Origin: JAXDMU01 sp963762435
GTDB taxonomy: Bacteria > Pseudomonadota > Alphaproteobacteria > ATCC43930 > CGMCC-115725
DNA: 64,000 nt
NCBI GenBank assembly: GCA_963762435.1
Contig: CAVXLN010000014.1
Span: 124,001 to 188,000, forward strand
Reading direction: 5' to 3'
The position numbers and the translations under genes are program-made. Positions 9,927-17,400 of this stretch are shown here, piece after piece. Position 1 is the stretch's first letter, and the number at the start of each line of letters is the position of its first letter. The notes below the pieces were generated by a model. The model was given only the letters and a program-made list of their open reading frames with translations. It did no database searches and was not told the origin of the DNA.

Positions 9927-10706
9927 ATGCCGACCGACCATCGACATCAGCTCGGCGCCTTCGTCAGGGCGCAGCGCGACCGGCTCGATCCCGCGAGCCT
10001 GGGCCTGCCCGCAGGATCGCGGCGCCGGACCAAGGGGTTGCGGCGCGAGGAGGTGGCTCAGCTGGCCGGCGTCAGCGCCACCTGGATCACCTGGATCGAG
10101 CAGGGCCGCGAAGTCTCCGTCTCATCCCCTGCCCTGGCGCGGCTCGCCACCGCACTCCGGCTCGACCGGGCGGAGCGGGCTTATCTCTTCGAGCTGGCGG
10201 GCAAGCGCGACATCGCCGATGCCGCCGCCCCTGTCGTCGAGACGGTGCCGCCAGCGCTGGCGGAAGCACTCGACCGCATGACGATGCCGGCCTATCTGCT
10301 CGACGGGCATTGGAATGCGGTCGCCTGGAACGCGGTGGCGGCTCAGCTCTTCACCGGCTGGCTCGATGGCGATCGCAACCTGCTGCGCTTCGTGTTCCTG
10401 ACGGAGGCCGCCCGCACCCTCATCCGCGACTGGCCGGAGCGCGCCCGGCGCGTCGTCGCCGAGTTCCGCGCCGATTGCGGGCGGCATCTCGATGATCCGG
10501 CGCTGGCCGCACTCGTCGCCGAGCTCGGCCGGACGAGTGCTGCTTTCGCCGAGATCTGGGGCCAGCATGAGGTGCTGGCGCGCGAGGGCGGCGAGCGCTG
10601 GTTCGATCACCCGATCGACGGTGCGCTCAAATTCGAGCAGATGAGCTTCACCAATGCCGACCGGCCGGATCTCAAGCTCGTGCTGCTGATGCCGCTTAGT
10701 GGGTGA
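9927..10706 (+). CDS. XRE-family regulator with MmyB-like ligand-binding domain
   Basis: DNA-binding regulator of 259 residues. The N-terminal helix-turn-helix (GLRREEVAQLAGVSATWITWIEQG, about 33-56) is preceded by the RRRTKGLRREEVA stretch typical of this family. The C-terminal 150 residues match the MmyB-like domain, seen in MPAYLLDGHWNAVAWNAVA and LLRFVFLTEAARTLIRDWPERAR. That domain is thought to bind a fatty-acid-like ligand. Such genes often sit divergent from the enzyme gene they control, here the methyltransferase. The stop overlaps the stop of the convergent siroheme-synthase gene by 11 bp. Confidence 0.92.
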   Translation: MPTDHRHQLGAFVRAQRDRLDPASLGLPAGSRRRTKGLRREEVAQLAGVSATWITWIEQGREVSVSSPALARLATALRLDRAERAYLFELAGKRDIADAAAPVVETVPPALAEALDRMTMPAYLLDGHWNAVAWNAVAAQLFTGWLDGDRNLLRFVFLTEAARTLIRDWPERARRVVAEFRADCGRHLDDPALAALVAELGRTSAAFAEIWGQHEVLAREGGERWFDHPIDGALKFEQMSFTNADRPDLKLVLLMPLSG

Positions 10707-11616
10707 GGCCCGAGCCGCTGCGGAGGAGCGAGCGCCGGCGCAGGCGATCGGTGCGCTGGAGCGAAGGCCGGCGGGGCGCCGGCGAATGGGTCAGAACCAC
10801 CACCAGCTTACCCTCCTCGACTGCGCGTTCGGCTTCTGCGGGAAGCGGCTGGCCGGGCACGGAGAAGCCAATGCGGCGCGCGTCACGGCGGGCGAATTCC
10901 AGGATCATATCGGGAACGCCGGCCTCGTGCAAGATGAGATCGGCCGATTGCAGCAGCCTGAGCGCCCGCAGCGTCAGCGCTTCGGGGTCGCCCACGGGGA
11001 CCGTGATGCGGACCAGCCGGCCCTGCCCCGGTGCCGCCTCGGCGAGGGCGGCATCGATATCGGCGGCCTCGCCGCCCAAGAGCGCCTCCCAGAAGCGGCG
11101 GCGGTCGGTGCCGCCGGGCAGCGCCTTCTTGACGCGGCCGCGCCAGGCTGCGGCGAGCTCGGCGAGGCGCTCGACGCTGGGCGGCAAGGCGAGCTCGATA
11201 CGGTTGCGGATGAGCCGGGCCAGGATCGGCGAGACGCCGCCGGTCGAGATGGCGGCCACGACCCGGCCGCGATCGACGATGGCGGGCATGATGAAGCTGC
11301 AGAGGGCGGGATCATCGACGACATTGACCGGCAGGTGGCGCAGCCGCGCCTCGGCTGCCACGCGCTCATTGACGGCATGGTCGTCGGTCGCGGCCACGAC
11401 CAGTTCGGCGCCGTCGAGATCGGCGGGATCGAACACCCGCTGGCGGATCTCGATATCCTTGAGCTCGGCGATCTGCGGCGCCAGGTCGGGCGCCACCACG
11501 CGGATGCGGGCGCCGGCGCGGCGCAGGAGCTCGATCTTGCGGGACGCGACCTCGCCGCCGCCGACCAGCACCGCCAGCCGACCTTCGAGGCGCAGGAAGA
11601 TCGGCAGGAACTCCAT
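10696..11616 (-). CDS. cysG: Siroheme synthase N-terminal part (precorrin-2 dehydrogenase/ferrochelatase) with remnant SUMT domain
   Basis: Enzyme of 306 residues. Residues 1-210 form a CysG-N/Met8p module: NAD-binding GGGEVASRK, the VVAATDD loop and ISTGGVSPILARLIR, the segment carrying the conserved dehydrogenase/chelatase region. It oxidises precorrin-2 and inserts iron to make siroheme. After about residue 215 it continues into a short stretch like the start of uroporphyrinogen-III methyltransferase (VGDPEALTLRALRLLQSADLIL). It stops after about 90 residues without the rest of that domain, so methylation must be done elsewhere. It lies 13 bp downstream of cysI, whose product needs siroheme, so the two form an operon. 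Confidence 0.88.
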   Translation of the reverse strand: MEFLPIFLRLEGRLAVLVGGGEVASRKIELLRRAGARIRVVAPDLAPQIAELKDIEIRQRVFDPADLDGAELVVAATDDHAVNERVAAEARLRHLPVNVVDDPALCSFIMPAIVDRGRVVAAISTGGVSPILARLIRNRIELALPPSVERLAELAAAWRGRVKKALPGGTDRRRFWEALLGGEAADIDAALAEAAPGQGRLVRITVPVGDPEALTLRALRLLQSADLILHEAGVPDMILEFARRDARRIGFSVPGQPLPAEAERAVEEGKLVVVLTHSPAPRRPSLQRTDRLRRRSLLRSGSGLTH

Positions 11617-11629
11617 ATCCCGAAAGCTC

Positions 11630-13333
11630 CTATTCGGCGGCCTGGCTCGCCACCACCTGGTCGGCCAGACGCTGGGGGCCCCAGCGCTTGCAGAAATTGC
11701 CGAAGCTCTCATGCCCTTCGCGATGGCGCGCCCAGAGGGCGAAGACCGGCTCCAGCGTCCGCCCGATTTCGGCGATCGGCACCCGCTCGAACACCCGCTC
11801 ATTGAGGCGCGTGCCCTCGAAATCGCCGCCGAGGAAGATAGCATAACTCCCCGGCACGCGGCCGACGAGCCCGATATCGCCGACATAAGGCCGCGCACAG
11901 CCATTGGGGCAGCCGGTGACGCGGAGCGCCAGGCGCTCCTGGCCGACACCCTGGCGCGCCAAGGCCGCCTCGATATCGGTCACGATGTCGTCCAGTACCC
12001 GCTCCGCCTCGGTCAGCGCCAGGCCGCAGCTCGGCAGCGCCGGGCAGGCCATGGCCCAGCGGCGCAGCGGGGTCTGAGTACCGGGGAGATCCACACCCTC
12101 GGACAGGAGGATCGCCTCGACCCGGTCGCGGTCCGACGGTTTGATGTCGGAGAGATAGACATCCTGGTTGGGCGAGAAGACCGGCCGCATCGGCACCTCG
12201 GTCATGAGGCGACGCAGCGCGGAGGCCAGATGCATCGAGCCCTTATCCTCGATCCGGCCGCTGACGATCGGCAGGCCGAAGAACCAGCGCCCATCGCCCT
12301 GCTCGTGCCAACCCTGATGATCCTGGACCGCGAAGGGCGCCATCGGGCGCGGGCCTTCGAGCGGATGGCCGAGGCGCTCTTCCAGCTGCGCCTTGACCCA
12401 GTCGAGCCCCATCGCATCGACGACGTATTTGAAGCGGGCATGCTTGCGGTCGCTGCGGTCGCCATGGTCGCGCTGAGTCGCGATGACGGCCCTGACCGCA
12501 TCGAGCAGCTCGTCCGGCTCGACGAAGACGACGGGCGAAGCGAGTCGGGGATAAGTATTGGCGCGGTTATGGGTCATGCCGAGCCCGCCGCCGACCGCGA
12601 GGTTGTAGCCGGTGAGACGCTGGCCATCGAACAGCGCGATGATGGCGAGATCGTTGGTCAGGATGTCGATGTCGTTGTCGTCCGGCACGCCGACGCCGAT
12701 CTTGAACTTGCGCGGCAGGTAGGTCGGGCCATAGAGCACGTCGACCGCGGGCTCGACCGTCGGCGTGGTCGCGACATTGTCGTCGCCGACCCAGATCTCG
12801 TGATAGGCGCGGGTCTGCGGCAGCAGTGCGGTCGACAGCATCCGCGCCACGCCGCGCAGGTGCTTGTGCGCCGCATCCTCGATCGGCACGGCCGTCGCCG
12901 TCACGTTGCGCACGACATCGCCGCAGGCGGCGAAGGTCGTCAGCAGCGTCTCGTTGACGCCATGGATGGTGGCCCAGAGATCGCCCTTGGCGATGCCGTG
13001 GAATTGCAGGCCCTGGCGCGTGGTGATCCTGAGCTTGCCGCCGGCATAGGATTGGGCGAGCGCGTCGATGGCGAGATATTGCTCGGCATTCATGAGGCCG
13101 CCCGGGGCGCGCACGCGCGCCATGAACTCCGTCCGCTTCGCCTCGCCGCGCTGCTTCAGCTCCGTGGCGCTGTCGCGGTCATAGCCCTGATAGACGCCAT
13201 GCATCTTCAAGAGCTGATGATCCGCCTCCTCGAATGCGGCCGTCGGTGCATCGAGCTCATCGGCGATCGTGCCGCGCAGCCGATTGCTGGCGACCTTGAT
13301 GTCTTCTACCTTCGAGGGCTTGCCGTGAGCCAT
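11630..13333 (-). CDS. cysI: Assimilatory sulfite reductase hemoprotein (beta) subunit
   Basis: Protein of 567 residues that reduces sulfite to sulfide with six electrons, using siroheme coupled to a 4Fe-4S cluster. The cluster ligands are C430, C436, C475 and C479 (ACPALPSCG and GCPNGCARP). Their spacing of 6, 39 and 4 residues is exactly that of E. coli CysI. Siroheme-contact arginines lie in RITTRQGLQFHG. The ATG at 13333 has GGAG about 10 nt upstream; the longer in-frame extension to 13444 is AT-rich and crosses the promoter. No flavoprotein CysJ is seen nearby, so the electron donor is encoded elsewhere, or is ferredoxin as in some bacteria. Confidence 0.95.
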   Translation of the reverse strand: MAHGKPSKVEDIKVASNRLRGTIADELDAPTAAFEEADHQLLKMHGVYQGYDRDSATELKQRGEAKRTEFMARVRAPGGLMNAEQYLAIDALAQSYAGGKLRITTRQGLQFHGIAKGDLWATIHGVNETLLTTFAACGDVVRNVTATAVPIEDAAHKHLRGVARMLSTALLPQTRAYHEIWVGDDNVATTPTVEPAVDVLYGPTYLPRKFKIGVGVPDDNDIDILTNDLAIIALFDGQRLTGYNLAVGGGLGMTHNRANTYPRLASPVVFVEPDELLDAVRAVIATQRDHGDRSDRKHARFKYVVDAMGLDWVKAQLEERLGHPLEGPRPMAPFAVQDHQGWHEQGDGRWFFGLPIVSGRIEDKGSMHLASALRRLMTEVPMRPVFSPNQDVYLSDIKPSDRDRVEAILLSEGVDLPGTQTPLRRWAMACPALPSCGLALTEAERVLDDIVTDIEAALARQGVGQERLALRVTGCPNGCARPYVGDIGLVGRVPGSYAIFLGGDFEGTRLNERVFERVPIAEIGRTLEPVFALWARHREGHESFGNFCKRWGPQRLADQVVASQAAE

Positions 13334-13375
13334 GCTATGCTCCGAGAGCGGATGCGAATGGGCGGAACGAACGGG

Positions 13376-13404
13376 TATATAGATGTGGATCTTATAGAAA
13401 CCAA
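13376..13404 (-). promoter_or_regulatory. Candidate sigma-70 promoter of cysI-cysG
   Basis: On the minus strand TTGGTT (13404-13399) and TATATA (13381-13376) are separated by 17 bp, in the one clearly AT-rich stretch of this divergent gap. An AATTT-GT-AAATT palindrome at 13412-13423, just upstream, could be an activator or repressor site. The boxes are partial matches only. Confidence 0.45.
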
Positions 13405-13507
13405 CTGGCCAAATTTGTAAATTGCAAAAAATACCCCTCAGCACCTGTTGATCGGCACGGCTTCAACACCCAAAAATGGGGAATTGCTGGGGTTTGGGGA
13501 GAGCAGG

Positions 13508-14515
13508 ATGAGTTGGAAGTCATGGCTGGCCGTCCTGGCCGGCATAGCGACGCTGGGGATTGTGGCACCGGCGGGTGCGGAGACCGGCGAGATCCGCATC
13601 GCCCAGCAATATGGGATTTCGTACCTGCCCTTCGCGGTCATGCGCTCGCGGCATCTGTTGGAAGCGGCACTCGAGCATGAGGGGCTGCCGGCCGCCAAGA
13701 TCGAGTGGATCGATCTCTCGGGCGGGCCGGCGATGAATGACGGGCTGTTGACCGGCAGCCTCGATTTCGTCTCGGGTGGGACCTCGCCGCTGCTGACCAT
13801 CTGGGCCAAGACCCGCGGCAATCTCGATGTGCGCGCGGTGGCGGCGCTGACCTCGTTCCCGCTCTATCTCAATTCCGACAATCCCAAGGTGAAGACGCTG
13901 GCCGATTTCGGACCGGACGATCGGATCGCGCTGCCCGCGGTCAAGATCTCGATCCAGTCGGCCGTGCTGGAGATGGCGGCCGAGCAGGCTTTCGGCGAGG
14001 GCCAGCAGAACAAGCTCGATGCGCTCACCGTCAGCATGGCGCATCCCGATGCGACGGCGGCGCTGCTGGGCGGGCGCAGCGAGATCACGGCGAGCTTCAC
14101 CGCATCGCCCTATCAGGAGCAGCAGCTGGCCGATCCCAAGATCCACCGCGTGCTGTCGAGCTATGACGTGCTGGGCGGGCCGCACACCTTCAACCTGGTC
14201 TACACGACCGCCAAGTTCCACGATGCCAACCCCAAGACGATGGCGGCCTTTCGCGCGGCGCTCGAGCAGGCGGACAAGCTGATCCAGACGGCACCATCCG
14301 AGGCGGCCGACATCTACATCGCCGAGGAGCATTCGAAGCTGCCGCACGATCTGGTCGAGAAGCTGATCAAGGATCCCGAGCATATCTATACGACCGAGCC
14401 GCAGCAGATCATGAAGTTCGCGTCGTTCCTCTTCCGCATCGGCCAGATCAAGGCGATGCCGGAGAAATGGAGCGATCTGTTCTTCCCCGACATGGCGGGG
14501 CCGTCCGGCAGCTGA
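13508..14515 (+). CDS. ABC transporter substrate-binding protein (NitT/TauT/SsuA type)
   Basis: Periplasmic binding protein of 335 residues. A signal peptide (residues about 1-24, cleavage near PAGA/ET) precedes the type-2 periplasmic fold: EIRIAQQYGISYLPFAVM, then LSGGPAMNDGLLTGSLDFVSGG, typical of sulfonate, taurine and nitrate binding proteins. The ATG at 13508 has GGGGAGAG close upstream. The ATPase and permease genes follow directly. Because the operon is divergent from cysI-cysG, a sulfur-containing substrate is a reasonable inference, but no desulfonating oxygenase accompanies it. Confidence 0.9.
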   Translation: MSWKSWLAVLAGIATLGIVAPAGAETGEIRIAQQYGISYLPFAVMRSRHLLEAALEHEGLPAAKIEWIDLSGGPAMNDGLLTGSLDFVSGGTSPLLTIWAKTRGNLDVRAVAALTSFPLYLNSDNPKVKTLADFGPDDRIALPAVKISIQSAVLEMAAEQAFGEGQQNKLDALTVSMAHPDATAALLGGRSEITASFTASPYQEQQLADPKIHRVLSSYDVLGGPHTFNLVYTTAKFHDANPKTMAAFRAALEQADKLIQTAPSEAADIYIAEEHSKLPHDLVEKLIKDPEHIYTTEPQQIMKFASFLFRIGQIKAMPEKWSDLFFPDMAGPSGS

Positions 14516-14518
14516 GCC

Positions 14519-15307
14519 ATGTCCGCCCTCATCGACCCCATGCCGAGCCCGGCGCTGCTGACGCTCGAAGAGGTCAGCCTGACCTATCGCACCCATGACC
14601 GGACCGTGACCGCGGTCGAGCGGCTGGATCTCTCGGTCGCGGCGGGCGACCGGCTGGTCATTCTCGGCCCTTCGGGCTGCGGGAAATCGACCTTGCTCAA
14701 GGCCGTGGCGGGCTTCGTCAAGCCGTCGAGCGGGCGGGTCATGCTGGACGGCCGCCAGGTAGACCGGCCTGGCCCTGACCGGATGATGGTGTTCCAGGAT
14801 TTCGACCAGCTGTTCCCCTGGCAGACCGTGCTGATGAATGTGCTGTACGCGATCAAGGTGACCAAGGCGGTCGAGCCCGAACGGCGCCTCGATGCGGCGA
14901 TGGAAGTCATCGAGCAGGTCGGGCTGACGGCGTTCGCGGGGGCCTATCCGCACACGCTGTCGGGCGGCATGCGCCAGCGCGTCGCGATCGCGCGCGCCTT
15001 GGCCGTCCGGCCGCGCGTGCTGCTGATGGACGAGCCTTACGCGGCGCTGGACGCGCTGACGCGGCAGGAGATGCAGGAGGATCTCGTGCGGCTGTGGCAA
15101 GAGCGGCGCTTCACGCTGCTCTTCGTCACCCATTCGATCGAGGAAGCGGTGCGCATCGGCAGCCGCATCATCGTGCTGAGCCCGCATCCGGGCCGGTTCC
15201 GGGCGGCCTTCGACGGGCTGCCGCCGAATGCGGGGCCGGCGGCGCGCCAGGAGCTGCAGGACACGCTCGAGACGCTGCTGTTCGAGCGGGGTGTCAAGCA
15301 TGGCTGA
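14519..15307 (+). CDS. ABC transporter ATP-binding protein (TauB/SsuB type)
   Basis: Cytoplasmic ATPase of 262 residues. Walker A GPSGCGKST is at about 52-60, the Q-loop is MVFQDFDQLFPW, the signature is LSGGMRQRVAIARAL, Walker B is LLMDEPYAALD and the H-loop is VTHSIEEA. The DFDQLFPW variant is common in the nitrate/sulfonate/taurine importer branch. It starts 3 bp after the binding-protein gene, and its last 8 bases overlap the permease start, so the three genes are co-translated. Confidence 0.95.
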   Translation: MSALIDPMPSPALLTLEEVSLTYRTHDRTVTAVERLDLSVAAGDRLVILGPSGCGKSTLLKAVAGFVKPSSGRVMLDGRQVDRPGPDRMMVFQDFDQLFPWQTVLMNVLYAIKVTKAVEPERRLDAAMEVIEQVGLTAFAGAYPHTLSGGMRQRVAIARALAVRPRVLLMDEPYAALDALTRQEMQEDLVRLWQERRFTLLFVTHSIEEAVRIGSRIIVLSPHPGRFRAAFDGLPPNAGPAARQELQDTLETLLFERGVKHG

Positions 15308-16079
15308 AAGGGTCAGGCTTGGCACGACGGGGCAGCAGCTGCTGATCCTGGCCGTGCTCGCGGCGGCCTGGGAGGCGTATGGCCGGTATGTCGGCAACGA
15401 CCTCGTGCTGCCGACCTTGTCGGCGACGCTGGTGGCGCTGGGCACCGACATCATGAGCGGCGAGCTGCCGGCCGCCGTCTGGACCAGCTTGCGCATCCTG
15501 GTGGCGGGCTATGCGATCGGGCTGGTGCTGGCGGGCTTGCTCACCACGCTCGCCATGACGAGCGAGCTCGGGCGGCAGCTGCTGACCATGCTGACGGCGA
15601 TGCTGAACCCGCTGCCGGCGGTGGCGCTGCTGCCGGTGGCGCTGTTGTGGTTCGGCATCGGCGAGAAGAGCCTGATCTTCGTGATCGTCCATTCCGTCCT
15701 CTGGTCGGTCAGCCTCAACGCCCATTCGGGCTTCCGCGCGGTGAGCCCGACCCAGCGCATGGCCGGGCATAATCTGGGCTTGAGGGGCATCCGCTATGTG
15801 GCCGAGGTGCTGGTGCCCGCGGCATTTCCGGCGATCCTGACCGGCCTCAAGATCGGCTGGGCCTTCGGCTGGCGCACGCTGATCGCGGCCGAGCTGGTGT
15901 TCGGCGCCTCGTCCCGGCAAGGCGGCCTCGGCTGGTTCATCTTCCAGCACCGGAACGAGCTCGACATCCCGGACGTGTTCGCCGGGCTGCTGTCGATCGT
16001 GATCATCGGCTTCCTGGTCGAGGGCGTGCTGTTCCGCCTGATCGAGGGGCGGACGGTCAAACGCTGGGGGATGGCGTAG
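15300..16079 (+). CDS. ABC transporter permease (TauC/SsuC type)
   Basis: Inner-membrane permease of 259 residues with about six helices and the cytoplasmic ATPase-contact segment GLKIGWAFGWRTLIAAELVFG, the EAA-type loop of BPD_transp_1 permeases. The ATG at 15300 overlaps the ATPase stop in ATGGCTGA. An upstream in-frame extension is arginine-rich and reads the ATPase gene out of frame, so it was rejected. It completes a binding protein-ATPase-permease importer. Confidence 0.94.
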   Translation: MAERVRLGTTGQQLLILAVLAAAWEAYGRYVGNDLVLPTLSATLVALGTDIMSGELPAAVWTSLRILVAGYAIGLVLAGLLTTLAMTSELGRQLLTMLTAMLNPLPAVALLPVALLWFGIGEKSLIFVIVHSVLWSVSLNAHSGFRAVSPTQRMAGHNLGLRGIRYVAEVLVPAAFPAILTGLKIGWAFGWRTLIAAELVFGASSRQGGLGWFIFQHRNELDIPDVFAGLLSIVIIGFLVEGVLFRLIEGRTVKRWGMA

Positions 16080-16093
16080 GCATGGTTCAGCGC

Positions 16094-16726
16094 TCACCCG
16101 TCGGATGACGGGTGAGGCGGCGGGCCATGGGTCGTGGCGTCGAACATCGCGAGGGCCTCGGCGGTGATCTCCTCGATGGATCGCGGTGGATCCGACGAGG
16201 CCGACGCTGACGGGACGGGTTCGGCCCCCAGGCGGGGCCGCCAATTCTCGGTCAGATACCAGCCCTTGGCCTGCCAGACCGCGCGATTGACGGGAATGCC
16301 GAGATCGTCGCAGATCCCCGCGACCATCTCGCCCATCGGGCGGGCCCCGAGATCGGCCAGGATATCGGCATCATCCAGCCGCTCATGGAGATCGGTCAGC
16401 AGATGCTCGGCATCGGTGCGGCCGTTCTCGGCCTCCGCCGAGATGGTCTCTTCGATGGCGCGCACGAGCTTCACCTTGCGCCAGTGCAGGCGGACGGATT
16501 CCGCCTCCCGCCCCTGCTCGCTCCCGACGGCCGACTCCCGCTTCGCCGCCATCTCGGCGAGCTTCGCTTTCAGTGCCAACGTCTGCCGGACCGAGCGCGC
16601 GATCTTGGCGAAGGCCTGATCGGCCCGGCCGAGATTGGCGGCCGGATCGAGGGCCATCTTGGCCTCGGCATTCTCCTCGACGAGCCGCGCCAGCCGCATG
16701 CCGATCTGGGCCAGCTCCTTGAGCAT
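16094..16726 (-). CDS. Hypothetical protein, helical, possibly LexA-controlled
   Basis: A 210-residue protein that I do not recognise. It is rich in Ala, Glu, Arg and Lys, with likely coiled-coil from about 20 to 110 (ALKAKLAEMAAKRESA), a middle segment GICDDLGIPVNRAVWQAKGWY, and a Pro/Ser-rich tail. The ATG at 16726 has no convincing ribosome site. Upstream, the frame stays open without a start codon until a TGA overlapping the ATG pair at 16803-16808. That pair lies about 29 nt below a LexA-type box but opens a different frame. The gene may therefore begin at 16808 and be frameshifted near 16750-16790. Confidence 0.6.
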   Translation of the reverse strand: MLKELAQIGMRLARLVEENAEAKMALDPAANLGRADQAFAKIARSVRQTLALKAKLAEMAAKRESAVGSEQGREAESVRLHWRKVKLVRAIEETISAEAENGRTDAEHLLTDLHERLDDADILADLGARPMGEMVAGICDDLGIPVNRAVWQAKGWYLTENWRPRLGAEPVPSASASSDPPRSIEEITAEALAMFDATTHGPPPHPSSDG

Positions 16727-16836
16727 CTCGGCATCGTCGGAAGCGGTGATGTGGGCAGAGTCCGAACTCCGTTCCCCGGAAGGGGGTGGGGTCGGCTGCC
16801 GTCATCATCTACTCATTGCTCCGCTCGTTGTTCAGT

Positions 16837-16851
16837 GAACATAAAAGGAAC
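16837..16851 (-). promoter_or_regulatory. Alphaproteobacterial LexA (SOS) box
   Basis: The minus strand reads GTTC-CTTTTAT-GTTC, an exact GTTC-N7-GTTC direct repeat with an AT-rich spacer, the known LexA site of alphaproteobacteria. It lies upstream of the gene read leftward from 16808/16726. A match to the eight fixed bases alone could be chance in a long sequence, but the gap position favours function. Confidence 0.55.
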
Positions 16852-16913
16852 ATGAGCAGGGCGGCGGTGTCAAGATCGGGCGGTTTGGGGCTGTGGATAA
16901 GTCCGATCCGTCC

Positions 16914-17215
16914 CTACAGTCGCTTCGGAATGTTGGCCGTATCGTAGCAAACAGCGAGGATCACATGCGGCGTGCTCGTGCCGTAAGCGATCCAATAGCG
17001 CCGGACATAAAGCCAAAGACGTCCCGGCCTGGCGAAGTGAGGTGAGGATACGGACGCGGCGCGGGCAACCCGGAGCCCGGATCGCTTTCGATACGAGCGA
17101 AAGCAGCTTCAAGGGCGGCGAATAGGTTCCGGGTCGCTTCGATAAGACCTGATCGCTCGTAATGGTCGAGAAGGCCGTCGACATCGGCCTCTGCCTTCCA
17201 ACTAAGGCGGATCAC
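16914..17215 (-). pseudogene. ParE/RelE-type toxin gene with an internal frameshift
   Basis: The N-terminal frame starting at 17215 (IRLSWKAEADVDGLLDHYERSG) is a typical ParE plasmid-stabilisation toxin. It stays in frame to about residue 63, PHLTSPGR. The natural continuation (RLWLYVRRYWIAYG, then VILAVCYDTANIPKRL and a stop at 16914) is in another frame, so one base has been lost or two gained near 17020-17030. Without correction the product ends in unrelated residues at 16961 and would lack the C-terminal strand needed for gyrase or ribosome inhibition. It overlaps the antitoxin stop by 4 nt (ATGA). It is either an inactivated toxin or an assembly error. Confidence 0.75.
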
Positions 17216-17391
17216 GCCTTGCGGGCTTGCGCCAGCTGCCGGGCTTGCCGCGCTTCCATGCCGACGATGCTGTCGCGGAGCCGCCGCAAGACAGGCTCCA
17301 ACGGCACGGTTTCCCCACGGGCTGCCTGTGCCTCGCTAAGGGCGAGGCCGGCCTCGATTTCCTCAAGGGTAAGCTTGGTCGGGTCTGTCAT
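17212..17391 (-). CDS. ParD-like antitoxin
   Basis: Small protein of 59 residues (MTDPTKLTLEEIEAGLALSE) encoded immediately upstream of, and overlapping, a ParE-type toxin gene, the standard antitoxin-first order. It is Ala-, Glu- and Arg-rich and predicted to be helical, with a distal VLRRLRDSIVGMEARQ segment. The ATG at 17391 is preferred to a TTG at 17400. No confident ribbon-helix-helix motif can be read, so the assignment rests mainly on size, position and the 4-nt overlap. Confidence 0.65.
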   Translation of the reverse strand: MTDPTKLTLEEIEAGLALSEAQAARGETVPLEPVLRRLRDSIVGMEARQARQLAQARKA

Positions 17392-17400
17392 CGGTGCCAA

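Noticed and set aside
10703..13420. Plus-strand open frame of about 900 codons opposite cysG and cysI
   Set aside because: The same antisense effect: no family motif, and the minus-strand reading gives textbook CysI cluster ligands at exact spacing.
13334..13444. N-terminal extension of CysI upstream of 13333
   Set aside because: The extension is AT-rich, crosses the candidate promoter, and the ATG at 13333 matches the family start with GGAG upstream.
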